64,000 nucleotides of DNA from Escallonia rubra (GCA_033065855.1 JAVXUO010000408.1:248001-312000), one strand, 5' to 3'. Shown: positions 38,290 through 50,896, counted from the first letter of the stretch. Numbers and translations are program-made. The notes: a model not told the origin generated them from the sequence alone.

Positions 38290-41288
38290 ATGGGGAGAGA
38301 GAAAGAGAGATCAGAGAAGGACCCAAAAGAGCACAAGAAGATGTTCATTGGTGTGGTCTGGAACTGTGCCGCAGAGCTCAAACTCCTCTTGACTGCCCTC
38401 CTCTTCCTCCTCTCCCTCATCACCGTCTTTCAGTTCGTCCCCTCTCGCCTCTCCTTCTCCGTCTCCGACGTCCGCCACTGCATTTCCACCACCACCATCG
38501 CCGCCGCCGCCGCCGACACCAATATCTCCGTTGCCGTTGCCGCCGCCGCCACCGCCTTGTCGGCAAACTCTACGCCGCCCGAGCGGCCTCCAGCAACCCC
38601 GTCACCACCGTCGAAGCTAGAAGATGAAGTGGGAGATGGAGGCGTCATAAATCGGGCGTTCAACGCTCACGGCTCGGCGGCATACAACTACATACTCATG
38701 AGCGCTTATCGCGGCGGTGCCAACACTTTTGCTGTCATGGGTTTGGCTTCCAAGCCTCTTCTTGTTTTTGGGAAGCCAAGCTACCAATGCCAATGGGTAC
38801 CACGTCTCAAAAATGGCAGCTATAGCGATAGGCCTGTCACGGCCTCCAGTTACAAGGTCCTTCCAGATTGGGGCTACGGCCGCGTGTATACGGTGATCGT
38901 AGTGAACTGTACGTTCCCTTTTCCGGTTGGTCACGATGGCTCCGGTGGGAAGTTGCTGCTTCTGGCGACCACAAACGGCGGTGGAGACGAGAAAGTGAAT
39001 CTTACGGACACTGTCGAAGCCCTGACTGAAGCACCCGCAACGGTAAACCTTGCACGGTTTACAGGTCCACCGAAGTACGATTATCTGTACTGTGGGTCAC
39101 CTTTATTTGGGAATTTGAGTCCACAAAGAGTGAGGGAGTGGTTTGCATTTCATGTGAGATTGTTCGGGGTGAAGTCGCATTTTGTGATTTACGATGCTGG
39201 GGGGGTACATGAGGGGGTCAGGGAGGTGCTGAGGGCATGGATGGATAAGGGTTACGTGACATTGCATGATGTGAGGGAGCAAGAGCGGTTTGATGGGTAT
39301 TACCATAACCAGTTCATGGTGGTGAATGATTGCCTGCACAGGTACAAGTTTGATGCCAAGTGGATGTTCTTCTTTGATTTGGATGAGTTCATTTTTGTGC
39401 CAAAGAAGAGTACACTCAAATCGGTGCTCGATTCGCTCTCAGAGTATACCCAGTTCACCATTGAGCAGATGCCCATGTCCAGCAAGCTCTGTCTCGCCGA
39501 GGATGCGGGTAAAAGTTACAGGTAAACTTACTATGCCTTTGCCCATACACAGAAATCGTCGTAGCATAGTGCAATTGTTCATAATTTGTTGGATTTTGAA
39601 ATGCCTACCTTAGATTCATGATTAGTTAGTTTTTACTCGAAAACTGGTTGTTGATTGGATTCACATTGATTGTCGAAAAGAAGATGAGATTCACATTGAG
39701 ACTGAGAAACCTGAAATTCCATAAGGTTGAATTGTTTTGCCTTTTTGGTTTGAATTTTCCACAATGCGAACTTATGCGAAGTTTGTTATGGAAAATGACA
39801 AATGAGGTTTCCATGTTAGGTGCGTATGCTAGTTTGCTAGGCTAGTTTGCCAGATGGAGAGCAAGAATAGCAGGTTGATAATTCACCCATTGCCTAGGGC
39901 AGGCGTCTCCTAAATACACACACTAATCTTCTGGGTAAGATACCTCTTTTACCGGCCAAAGTATGAAATTGAAAAATGAATTCACGCGTTGAAATTTCTT
40001 GCAGGATAACAATGAAACTGTTGAAATTTGAGTTTTATAAAATCATCTGATTAATCATCAAAGAATGGAGTGTCTATTGAACTTTACACGTTTAGAGCTG
40101 TTACTGGGTTCTTTAGAGTTAATTAGTCATGTTTGGATTGTAATGTAGTGTTTGGTTGATTTATTTTAGCGCTGTTGATGATGTTGATGTTTTCTGGCTC
40201 ATAATACAGGTTGATGTTGAAAATTTGATTGCATTTTTTAGTGTTGTATACATGTTTGGATTCATTGGAGATATCCTGTAGCGTTGGTTTGAGATTCTTC
40301 TCGGCTCTTAATTCATTTAGGACAGATGGTAGTGGGGTGGGTCAGAATTTGTTGCGGAGCGATTGTTTCTTTTTCATGACAAGGACCTTCTTATGTCAAG
40401 ATTTTTGTGATTCTAATTAGTCATGATTTGTCTCTTTGGCGATGTGATCATGTGGGGGTTTTGAACTTAATATTGCAGGTTTTGATCTTAGCGAGGATGC
40501 ATGATAATAAATCTTTTCTTAAATGAGAAGATTTTGAAGAGTAACTGATTGATTGTTATACATAATTCAAAAGAAGTAGAATAGATTTGATTGTTGTGCA
40601 TGTCTGGTGAGGGTCATTCTGATTCCTGATCAACAAGTCGGTGTCATCTCATTGACTGAAAATAAGGTTATTTTGCACAAATGTAACTTTCGATCCTTCG
40701 TTGTAGAATCAAGAGCGGCGGGACGTGTATATTTGGACACTCTGCTCAATCTTGTCTGACTAGTTGGTTTGAACTTTTGATCTTTGAATAGTGTAGAAAG
40801 GATTCCCAGATAGAAACTGATGAGATCTAATTGCTAAGTAACTTACTTAAGCGTAAACATGGCCACTTTTGTGCATTTCCTGATTCTTTGGGACTCACCG
40901 ATTTGTTAATGGATATTAATCTTGACTGTGATGTTAACGCAGGAAATGGGGATTTGAGAAGCTAGTGTACAAGGACTCAAAGACAGGGATCAGGAGAGAC
41001 CGGAAATACGCGGTGCAGCCGCGCAACGTGTTTGCGACGGGGGTGCACATGTCGCAGAACGTGGCGGGCAAGACGACGCACAAGACCGAGGGGCGCATAA
41101 TGTACTACCACTACCACGGGATGATATCGGAGCGCCGCGAGCCGTGCCGGAGGCTGGTCAACAGCACTTACCTCAAGCTGGACGGAATCCAGTATGTGAT
41201 GGACACCACAATGCGGGAGGCCGCGGGATCCGTCAAGAGATTCGAGCTGAGAATGATTGGTTCTAGGCTGCAAAGAACGCGGCAATGA
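38290..41288 (+). CDS. GALS-like: Galactan beta-1,4-galactosyltransferase, GT92 family (GALS type), two exons
   Basis: Exons 38290-39521 and 40943-41288 join in frame across a 1421-bp GT/AG intron (split Arg codon) to 525 residues, the usual GALS length. The N-terminus has the family's WNCAAELKLLL block and a hydrophobic segment at about 30-52, making a type II Golgi membrane protein. An Ala/Thr/Pro-rich stem follows at about 70-115. The GT92 (DUF23) catalytic part includes the acidic motif FDLDEF at 362-367, expected to bind the metal and UDP-sugar. The C-terminal exon has the conserved NVFATGVHMSQNV and YYHYHG. GALS enzymes extend beta-1,4-galactan side chains of rhamnogalacturonan I from UDP-galactose in the Golgi. 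The first in-frame ATG after the leader was used; the next one, 17 codons on (38341), is also possible. First-exon GC content is high from an Ala-coding GCC run. Which GALS paralogue it is cannot be told. Confidence 0.93.
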
Positions 41289-43143
41289 CAGGTTTCTCTG
41301 CGCTTTCCCCCTTTCCATGTATCGCGCGGCTATATCATCTTTATTAACCCACCTGTCGGTGCAGGGAATCTTTCTTCTTGGACTTCTTTGCTGTATGATA
41401 TCTTGCTCTTCTTCTTCTTCTTCTTCTTCTTGCTCTTTTCTTGGTAGATAATAATGGTAGGTATAGAGAGAGAGATACAGGTAGTTAAGTTAAATGTTCC
41501 CCCCCCCCCAGTATAAAAGGAATCACTACAGATGTTTGTATTCTTTTGTTAATTCTCTATCTATATATTAATCTATGCTTTGATTGTAAAGATGCCATTT
41601 GTTTAATTTTATGGGATTGATTGTGCTGTCGGTGCGAAGGGACCACGAGCCTCGAACCACCAATGACAAGGGTTGCTGGAATGAGCAGCATGGGGTAGGG
41701 TGGTGGCCTCACTGGCCTGGCTACCCTTTACACTTAATAATAATATATGATGATCAAAGGGGGGGAATTAAGATGCTTCAAGGGGAAAAGGGTTTTCTTT
41801 TCTTTCGTTGATGATGATGATGATCGAGTTCCCCACTGGCCTCGGGTATTATTATTATATTATTATATATCAATAATAATAATAATAGTCCTGCTCCACA
41901 GTTGTTATGGGGAAGAAAGCCTGAAGGGGCCATACGTAAGCCTCTGTTGACATGGTCAAACATGGCATGTGGGGTGACAGGAGGTCACTTTCTATGTTTG
42001 TACATTTTTTGACTTGTATATATGCTAAGGCCAACCTCATCGCGTGGCATGGTTTGGCTTCAGAGTGAATGAGAATAAGAAAAGGAAAACCGAACTTGGA
42101 GAAGCTTTCAACACGCACGCAAGCGCATTGTTTTGGCTTCAAACAAACAGTATGGCCATGTGAAACCTAGGTGTCCACCGCTCGAAAACCTGGACCTCAG
42201 TGTGAACCTGGACCTCTCAGTGTGGTCATGACTCATTGGGTTTCGCAGATGTTGAAAATATGTTTTGAAACCACGATGACTTACGAGATAAAACGAGTGA
42301 CTGCCAGGTAGAATTATTTCTGGAGGAGAATTCTCTGATGCATGATTTGAAAGGAACTCTGAAAAAACATGAAACACGGTGTCTGTGTATTTTAAATTGT
42401 CTACCGGGATATGCCCTTTTTATTTAGGCATGGATGCGGATTCTTAATAGAATTAGGTGTCATTGTTGGGCTCTAGCCTTATCTTTGAGGATCGTGTTAG
42501 AATCCTTTCAGAACCTTAATGTCGCCATGAACATGGTGACTGAATTGTTACCGGCATGACATCCTCGTTTACTTTAAAATGTTGAAACAGTGAACCGACT
42601 TAATAATGGCCATGAGAACACATGATGAATATCTGGCCAAAGAGACCAAACCCTAAAGCAGACAACACCATTCATTTCTTTTTGTTATCTGTAGAGAGAA
42701 AGAATTCATCGTCAAAAGGAAGAAGAGAGAATTGAAAAAGCAAATGATACGGAAAAAGGGGCATATCAAAGTGGGAACAGGGCATGGACCCAAGTGATGA
42801 TACAGCCACAGTACGATACTACTGTGCATGGGGCCTTCATAACATGTGGTCGATGATGATTCAGAGTTTGAAAAGGCTTCGAGTATAGAAGAGGCCAGCT
42901 TAGCTAGCTAGCTGCACTGGCACCACTTGGAATTTGGCAGGCTTCATGATTGCACGGGAACGGGTCAGGGTGTCCGGTTGCTGATTTTTGGTCTTTTAGT
43001 GACCGGCCAAGTGTATTAACAGGGTTTTGTTCTTGTATGGAGGTACAAAAACACCAAATTTGGTTGGTGTCAGTGGCAGCGACCCTTGCTAAATGTCACG
43101 TACTTGGTCTTAAAGAATCCAACAATCCTTCGGAAGAATCATT
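41289..43143. other. 3' flank of the GALS gene and intergenic DNA
   Basis: It includes the 3' UTR with a CTT run at about 41408-41432, a C9 run near 41501, and an ATT-rich microsatellite-like zone at about 41848-41887. No other gene was recognised. Confidence 0.45.
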
Positions 43144-43146
43144 TAA

Positions 43147-43471
43147 GGGCTCATTTGGTAGGATGGAAAATTGAATGGATGAAAAAAAAGTGAACAAAAA
43201 GGTGCAGATTTTTTAATTCCTTTGGTATGGAGGAAGAGTGAAAGGAAAGAAAAGGGGAAGCCTTCTAGGCTCATCATATTCTTTTGATCCTTTTTATCCT
43301 TTTGAATGTCTATATCCAATCCGTTTAAGAGTTAATATGATAAAACTGTTAACGTCGGCTCTTACCTTTCTTTTTTTTTCTCTTTTTTCCTTCTTATCTA
43401 TGAAAATTTGGAGGGATGATACTTTCCTATCCCTCGAGCTTCCCATCCCATCCTTTCTACCAAACAGTCCC
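43147..43471. mobile_element. Tourist-like MITE, TSD TAA
   Basis: The left end GGGCTCATTTGGTAGGATGG and the right end (reverse complement GGGACTGTTTGGTAGAAAGG) are inverted repeats. TAA flanks both sides (43144-43146 and 43472-43474). The 325-bp body is non-coding. Its ends differ from the GGT/CCA family, so it is a separate MITE family. Confidence 0.82.
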
Positions 43472-43474
43472 TAA

Positions 43475-44965
43475 AACTATTTTCTAACTCGTATTGTTTG
43501 GATTGGACCTACTCGGCTGGCTGGGGTTTAGAATTGTTAAACCAACTTTCAGGTTTGTGATATTACTAATCCGTGTCATTTACGGTGCATTTGGAATCAA
43601 ATTCTTTTGAAATTGGAATTCAAAAAAAGAATTGAGAAAGTTTATTGGAATTGAAATGCATTCTAATTTTTCTGTTTAGAATAAATTGGAATTCAAATCC
43701 TGAGAATTCTTATCCTTTGTTTGGAAGGACTAAAGTTTCAAAAGAGAATAGTCATTTTGACAATTATATCATTTTAAGATTTCTGACTTAAGAAACAAAC
43801 ATTACAATTAATTTTTAGGATAAATTATACACGGCACCCCTGAGGTTTACTCTAAACTACACACGGACCCCCCTATCTTTCTAAGCCCATGCATATAATA
43901 TCACATGTGTTCTCATTAAAATGTATCTGATGCATTAACCTTCATCTGACGCCCTCTCTCTCGATCGCAACTTCAACTATCGAGCCGATTATACATTGGA
44001 ACTGTGGATGATTACAGAATAAGACAACTAATGATGCTACAAAGAAACGACTGCCCCAACTGCCATTTGTATAAACCCTTCCAAATCATCCATGGTATCT
44101 ATTTAATAATACAATATTTATATTTAAAACACAAAAGCAGTGCCACCAAATTGAAACTGATACGAAGGCTACCAACTTCTTACTACTATAACAACAATTG
44201 CAGTATTTTCTTAGTGCCAAAGAACCAGTCTTGTAACAATTGCACTTGTCACAACAACAATTGTATCTCGTTTTTGAGAAATTACAATGGCATTAATGTT
44301 GGCATAGGTCCTAACATCATATCACACTGTATATGTGTACAAGTAATGCACAACTAAATGCCAAATTTTAACAAGTCAGGATATGTGTATTAAATTATCC
44401 AAGGATAACATGACTTCTGAACCGCTGTGGTAGATTCAATGATCAACTAGTGAAGCATGCAATTTGGTATTTGAATAGAACATGTTCCTTATCAATGAAA
44501 GTTTGGCTGGCTTCCCGACCTATTAACGTATCTACAACACCCATTTTGTTAAATAGAATGCCATAACTCAGTTTTGCCGCAAGGCAAATGCCATGGATTT
44601 ATGCACATCATATACTAAAATCCTAAAAAAGTGTACAATTGCTGCTGAAAGGTTATTCGAGGCTACTACCATTCACAATGCATGATACTTAAAGAAAGTA
44701 AATATTGACGGGTATCAACTTTGTTTTGTATTGAAGCATCGCTAACGAATTGGGGGCTCAATCTAGGATGGTGAGGTGCTTTTGAGATCAAATAAGCACC
44801 TAATTTAGGACTCTTCTACTGTAGGTGGTTATAGATATATTGAGCAGACTAAGGGGTGAAGATTTGCCTCTTCTACGCTACCACCTCACATACCCACTTA
44901 ACAATGTCGTCCAAGACACAACGTTCTTACTTGGCATTTCATCAAACACATTGCTGGCCTCACGG
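43475..44965. other. Intergenic DNA with partial MITE-like sequences
   Basis: Near 43583 a GGTGCATTTGGAATC string looks like the left end of a MITE, but no right end was found. Near 43819 the string TACACGGCACCCCTGAGGTT resembles the end of a common plant repeat, again without a partner. The open frame 44004-44357 has no recognisable domain. Confidence 0.35.
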
Positions 44966-44973
44966 ATCCTCCC

Positions 44974-46682
44974 TTGGGGTGAGCATTTAAACCGTTGAAA
45001 CCGATCCAACTGTGTAAATCGAACCAACCAATCCGACTAACTCCAAACCGATCGTAAAAACAGTCGGTTTGGTTTTTTTTTTCCCAAACCGCATATTCGG
45101 TTCGGTTTGAATTTTTTGAAACCGATATAAACCAAACCGACCGTAAGTAATATAATATATAATTTTTTTAACCTAACCCCAGTTAATTTTGTAACTGACT
45201 TAGTTAACCCATTCATATAAAGGCAAGTAACCCTAAATTCTTTAACCCTAACCCATACTTTTCACTCACCGCCCAGATCTGCCGATTGCTCCACGCCTCG
45301 CGATCTCTCGATTTCTCCACGCCTCCATGGCAGCGCCTCTACCTCCACCACAGCTGCGCCTCCATCATCCACGTCTCTCTTCTAGCCACCGTCTCCACCT
45401 CCCGCATGTGTGCCTCCATCTCTGAGGTCTCCTATCGCGCCGCCTCCATATCTCCTCCAGTTTTCAAAAGTACGAAGTAATGTCTCCCACTCTCCCTTTT
45501 TCTCTCTTCTTCTATTTCTTCTCTTATCTTCTCTATTGTTTCTACTTTCTTGACTCTTTTCTCTTTAGTTTCGTGTCTTCTCCACATGATCTCACCAAAT
45601 CTCACCAAATATAGAATAGAATAAAGTCACTTGATGACTTTATGAAACACACAAGAATCCCGAATTTTTTGGGTTTGAGTGAAATGAAAAAAATAAAATA
45701 GGCTCTATAATGAAAATTTTTCTTGTCTATCAGAATTATAAATGTACTTATGTATTATGAGTTTGATTCATTTTCATTGCATTTTTTCAGAAATATGGAT
45801 TATATGCTGGTTGAAGGTTGATTGCAATGAAGGTTTTGAAGATGCCAAAGTCCTTGTTGTGATCTTTTTGGTTTTAAAGATTACTTTTTTTTTTAATTTA
45901 AGTTACTCTAATGGTTGTATCAGCCTTGGACTAAAATTGATATTAGCAATTGATATTAGTATTATGCCATTTGCATCAAGTTAGTGTCTTCTTATATAAT
46001 AACTATCTAAGCATGTATATTAATTCTCCCTTCGCCGGACAGCATTTTGCCATTTGCATCATGTATATTAATTTCCCCTTCAAAGTCTTCTATCAGTTTC
46101 CATGATAATTTTATCACTTTCAATGATGATCAGCTAATCTTGGTATGTAATGAGAATGTTTCAGGTGATTAGGCTCTTTTTTAAGGTGAGTAAAATTGTA
46201 AAACTAGGCCCCCAGATGGTGGATATCTAAAGCTGAAAACTAGTGCGATGAACACCATATCCCTGTTGACAATGCCATTGAGATGCTCATGTTACAGATA
46301 TGGCTAGCAAGATTTGATGCTACGGAATAATGTGTAATTTGATTAGAACTTTAACGGATACTGTGTAATTACTTGGTCAGAATTTTAAAAGATGTTGAAG
46401 AGTTATTCTCTTTTGAATGTTACATAATCTAATTAGAATTTTAAACTTATGCTTGCTTAGTTACTTTTTGAATTTTTGTTACAAATTTCAATTTTTTTGG
46501 GCCTAGAGTGGAGTCTAGCCTAAACCGGTTGATCCGTTCAAACCGAACCGTTCAATCCGTCTAACCCGCTCAAACCGAACCGTTCAACTACGGTTCGATT
46601 TATTTTTTTCCAAACCGATGTTGGTCGGTTCGGTTTGGTATTTAGCCTCCAAACCGAACCGACCGAACCGTGCTCACCCCTA
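44974..46682. mobile_element. Non-autonomous hAT-type element, AGGGGTGAGCA ends, perfect 8-bp TSD
   Basis: The left end TTGGGGTGAGCA and right end TGCTCACCCCTA are inverted repeats. The perfect 8-bp duplication ATCCTCCC is at 44966-44973 and 46683-46690. Both subterminal zones are dense with AACCGAACC/GGTTCGGTT repeats, as in the 649-bp relative at 9980-10628. The 1709-bp body has a C-rich block (about 45280-45480) with an open frame of 64 codons that looks like a captured leader and start of a gene. No hAT transposase domain was recognised. Confidence 0.88.
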
Positions 46683-46690
46683 ATCCTCCC

Positions 46691-47250
46691 ATTATGGACG
46701 TACCCAGATAAGTTGTAGTTCCAATAAACCACGTCTTGTGGGGCATTTTATCAAACACTTGGAGTGCGTGTTACTATCGCCGCGCTCAAAACAGTTTGTG
46801 ATCTAGGTGCTCGATTCATCTAATGAGTTTGCAAAATGGAATAGGAAGAGTTTTTTAAACGCCAATCATGGACTAAATTTGTAGGTTACATACATAACAT
46901 GAGCGTAAAATGGTTACTCATTTTCTAACTTACTGATTGGCTAGCCAATTCTAGCAAGAACTACTTTCCTTGGTAATTGATGTGAAGATGCTCAGAGAGT
47001 TTCTTGACAAATTAAGAATTAAATCTAGGTTATATTAGATTCATCATACTGACCTGATTCGTTCCGGAGGTCCAAGAATCGTATGAAATTTCAGCAAGAA
47101 AACTGTTATACCTTCAATACCTACGAAATATACATATAAAAGCTTAGCATAAATTTTCATAAATGAACTCTTGTAACAAAGATTCAATATATTGGACTTT
47201 ATAGTGGCTGCTGATAGTGTTACCAAGAATTCAAGTGCTCCTTGAACAAT
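46691..47250. other. Intergenic DNA, possible gene fragment on the minus strand
   Basis: A minus-strand open frame (47044-47226) runs toward the flank of the Copia relic and could be part of a broken exon. No family was recognised. Confidence 0.3.
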
Positions 47251-47348
47251 ACCAAGGTTTAGTTGTCACAGATAACTAGAAAAAGAGAGGCTGCGGTGGT
47301 AGAATCGGTGATGGAGATATCAGAAAGTAAGAAGCAACGTTGAAGTGG

Positions 47349-48981
47349 CGCAATAAATGCCCTACCTAACTCCAAAAGGTCATATTAATTTCCAACTCTA
47401 TAAATACTCATCTTGGGCTTAGTTTAAACCTTAATCTCAATAACTTAAAAAGCAAACTAACCAATCTCAACACAAATGTAAAACGATAATGTAAAGAGAG
47501 AAGGGTTTAGAGATACTTGATAAGGAGATTTAAATGGTTCGGCTTGATATACTATCAAGCCTACGTCCACCCCTTCAAGGAAGTCCCTTGAAAGGCCCTA
47601 GAATCCACTAGTATGATCTTCCTTACGGGTCAAGATCGAACCTCTTACAATCCCTTGATGCTATGCCCACATCAAGAACAAGCTTTGACAATCCCAAAGC
47701 TCCAAAGCTTGACAACCCCAAGCTTTGATACGAGAACCTTTAGATGAAGAATTGTGTACAAGATTTCACTCTCAATAAGTAGATGAGTACAAGTTTAAGC
47801 ACTAGAACAAGAGAGATGAGTGTATGATGACTTATGAAAGTGTATATCTCTCAAATGTAAGCTCACAATAAATGCTCTCTTGAAATGGATTCAAATATTA
47901 TGAGACATAAAAGATACCAATCTCCCCCTTTTTGATGATGACAAACATTAATTCAAATATTAGGAGACATAAAAGATAATATGTGTAATGAAGCAAAACA
48001 GTCTCACTATAAGCCATAAGGGGTCATGAGAAGAAATTATGACAAACAGCTCCCCCTATCTTAAGCAATATAGGGCTCCCCTTGACGCTAGTAATATATG
48101 CTCAATATCAAAAACCACACAGTATGAATCAATAATATTTTCTCCCCTTTTTGACATCATTGAAAAAGATCAAGGGTGTGTGTGAAAGTGATCAACTTAT
48201 GTATCCATCCATGGATAATCATTATAGCCAACAAGGGCATTCAAAACCAAGAAAACAGAAGTACTTGAATATCCATCAAAAGGTATATCAAGGCGGATAA
48301 TAATAGCACATAAAAACGTAATCAGAAGTGCAGCAAGATAAGAGAGCTTTGAATGCAATTGATGAATCAAAACTAAGCCCAAGATGAGTATTTATAGAGT
48401 TGGGAATTAATATGACCGTTTGGAGTTAGGTAGGGCATTTATTGCGCCAAACGGTAAATACAGTCGACTGTAATGCACCATTGCAGTCGACTGTAATCCC
48501 AAAGTAGCCGTTGGAAATTCAAATTTCCAACTTACAGTCGACTGTAATCCAAATGCAGTCGACTGTAATAGGCTGCTGGAAGTATTGCAGTCGACTGTAA
48601 TACCGACTGCAATCCAATGCAGTCGACTGCATTCCAGAAAATGCAGTTTCCTAGTTTTTAAAGAATGAAAAACTTTTATGCATGCAAGGAAAACCTATGA
48701 GCAAGTTCTAGGTATACAGTCATCGTAACGATCATCTCTCTAAATCTAGTTTACAAAGAAGGAAATAAAAGAATTGTAAAAATACGATCGACAAAGTTCT
48801 TCTTTGGACCAATCCGTTGAGTGTCTTTGATCGATTTGCTCGTCTAGATGTCTGTTTGCATAAGTATAAGATTGTACCTATTTCTTCATCAGCTCAATGC
48901 AAGTTAGACAACATAATTGTCAATGTTAGTTTATCATCAAAACCAACTATAATCCTCGGTTAAATAACTGTAGGGTTAACA
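47349..48981 (-). mobile_element. Scrambled relic of the Copia element at 57039-64000 (LTR parts and 3' internal region)
   Basis: Three collinear pieces match the intact element. About 47424-47905 matches the U5/R side of its LTR (57110-57565). About 47925-48330 matches the non-coding stretch after its polypurine tract (58317-58700). About 48330-48981 matches the TATA and U3 part (57635-58316), ending TAGGGTTAACA as the intact LTR does. All coding sequence is gone. A TATA box reading CTATAAATA on the minus strand lies at 48389-48397. Six exact CAGTCGACTG palindromes start at 48461, 48484, 48535, 48556, 48588 and 48620. At the left, 47349-47423 is an inverted copy of 48375-48448, so the piece was rearranged after insertion. 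Confidence 0.8.
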
Positions 48982-49105
48982 AAAGGTTAAATTGGCAGGA
49001 AGGGAGAAGTCTTACCAGGCTTCGGTTGTTGTAGATAATCTGAAAAAGAGAGGCTGTGGTGGTAGAAGTGAAGGAGGAGACATCAGCAAAGGAGAGGCAA
49101 CGTTA

Positions 49106-49690
49106 TATCGGCAAGAGTCTTCAAGGGCAGTTGAGAAAATTTTAGTTTTAGATAGTTTTTGATAAACAAATCCCATCAAATCTGACCTTTTTTGGTTGGA
49201 TTTCAGTACGTTAAAACAAATCCAATGAAATCCCATGGAATTTTATTCCAAATCCAGTTTTTATGGTTCTAAACAAGCGAAATTCTAATTTAATTCCAAA
49301 TCCCATCGAATCCATGGTTCCAAGCGGACTCTCAATTTCACGATGGATTGATGTCAAAGATTGCTAGCTTATGCAACTTACAAAACTTATAATCACTCAG
49401 GGCAAGGATTGTAAATATCTTTTATGATTTTTTACTCATTCACCCTCCCCCCTCTACACATAAAGTTTTCTATAAGGTATCAATCACGAAAATGCTTATA
49501 GTGGAGAATCTTTCAATGGATGAAGCAGACTTTGAATGGTAAATCTATTGAAACCAATAAACAACCCTAGAGCCAGGGGGAGGGGTTTGGATTTCTGAAA
49601 ATTAATTGAGAATTTAAGCTAATAAAAGACATTTATGTTAATCGAACCAATTAACAAGCTTAACCAATATGCTAACTCTACAATGTGTGT
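49106..49690. other. Intergenic DNA with a partial MITE-like sequence
   Basis: 49120-49332 carries repeated AAATCCCAT..AATCC strings and ends GGTTCCAAGCGGACTC, resembling a MITE terminus. No matching second end was found. Confidence 0.3.
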
Positions 49691-49694
49691 GTGT

Positions 49695-49925
49695 GGGGGG
49701 GGGGGGGGGGGGGGGGGGGGACTGATCCGTTGATAGCGCTAGCAACTTAACCCAAGTTGCTAGTACGATCTTGCCGTCCACACGTGAGAATGGAAGGCCA
49801 GATCGTGCGCCACAACAGCAATTTTTTTCACCGTCCGCAACATAATGTAGCGGACGGTAAATTATGGTCCACTACATTATGTTGCAGACTTGCTAGCGCT
49901 ATCAACGGATCAGTCCCCCCCCCCC
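49695..49925. mobile_element. MITE-like inverted repeat capped by G26 and C11 runs
   Basis: ACTGATCCGTTGATAGCGCT plus AGCAA at 49721-49745 is matched perfectly by its reverse complement at 49890-49914. A run of 26 G (49695-49720) on the left and of 11 C (49915-49925) on the right extend the pairing. A second internal inverted pair, GCAACATAATGTAG and CTACATTATGTTGC, lies within. The flanks are TGTG and CACA plus an AT microsatellite, so no duplication can be read. Superfamily unknown; there is no coding sequence. Confidence 0.72.
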
Positions 49926-49929
49926 ACAC

Positions 49930-49951
49930 ATATATATATATATATATATAT
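49930..49951. repeat. (AT)n microsatellite
   Basis: Eleven TA/AT repeats directly beside the MITE-like inverted repeat. On the minus strand the following bases (about 49953-49985) read TGGTGCAGTGGTAAGCG, which resembles a tRNA-type box A and may be the head of a broken SINE. Confidence 0.7.
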
Positions 49952-50081
49952 GATCAAACGCTTACCACTGCACCAAAAGCAAATGTTATTAGTAAGGGCC
50001 CAACTTTATTTCCTTATAGTCTTGGTACAGTAGCCAGCGCACACGGTCGAGTACATAAGGGAGTAGATGGACGCGGCCAAC

Positions 50082-50086
<5 letters not shown>

Positions 50087-50113
<27 letters not shown>
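50087..50113. repeat. (AT)n microsatellite
   Basis: A 27-base AT run between low-complexity intergenic sequence and the gag relic. Confidence 0.95.
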
Positions 50114-50237
50114 GGAAAACCATAGTAAAGTTCTGGCTTGTCATCGAGCTCAGCTCGGCATCGGGAAAGCCTTTGAACATTGGCTGATCTGGCCAGCTGA
50201 ATATACAATGTCCTCCTCCTGATCGACGTAGAAAGAT

Positions 50238-50896
50238 CTAGTGCTTGAAAAAATATCTCACCCCCGCTTGCTTGGTGCACCGGCATAAGTTCTTTTTTCT
50301 TTGGGTTTGGCAGGAGGGCTCGTCAATGAGATCCTGAATTGCATTCCTCAAGGTCATACATCTATTCGCGTGGTGCTCGGACCCTTGGTGATATTTACAT
50401 CGAGCTTGCAGGTCAGGCCCGTTCATTGTAATAGTGGGGGGCAACTTGGTAATCATACCTCTTCTGAGTAATTGCTCACAAACATTTTGGTCATTGTGGC
50501 ATGCTGATTGGAAAACTTTCGCCTTTATTTGGCTTTCGCGAGACCACCTCTTGAGATCTAACCGTATTATTGTCTGTAAACATCTTCGATTAAGTGTTAG
50601 GATTCTTATGACCAGCCTTGTGTATTGGTTTCCCACCCTTGATAATGGTTTCTCTCTTGATGAAGTCTTTCACTTGAGTGAGAGAATCTATCAATGCCGT
50701 GAATATGGTCTGAGTGTATTTTCTTTGTTCCGTGGCCGTCTTTATCTGTTGAGTTACCAAGACAGTAAGACCTTCCTAAAACCTTTCCACATATCTTTGA
50801 GACTCCGGCCAAGGTCGTGGATGTGAGAGTATTCTTCAGCCATTGGGGTGCGAACAAATTCTCTGGATTGGTCCTGATGCCAAAGTGTATAGCCAA
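50238..50896 (-). pseudogene. Relic of a Gypsy-type retrotransposon gag gene
   Basis: Minus-strand frames 50606-50896 and 50238-50636 overlap in different frames and together look like a worn plant Gypsy gag. The second frame contains CKYHQGSEHHANRCMTLRNA and then IQDLIDE, matching the common gag motif CxYHxxxGH...C.xLxxxIxxLI found downstream of the capsid domain. A frameshift separates the halves. No protease, RT or integrase follows on either side, so this is an isolated fragment. The exact lineage cannot be told. Confidence 0.6.

Noticed and set aside
42950-43174. 74-codon frame beside the 43147 MITE
   Set aside because: Runs into the MITE and has no domain.
44004-44357. Asn/Cys-rich 117-codon frame, considered as a GRF-type zinc finger
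   Set aside because: Cysteine spacing does not fit, and neither strand gives the CxCG...RxFxxC pattern.
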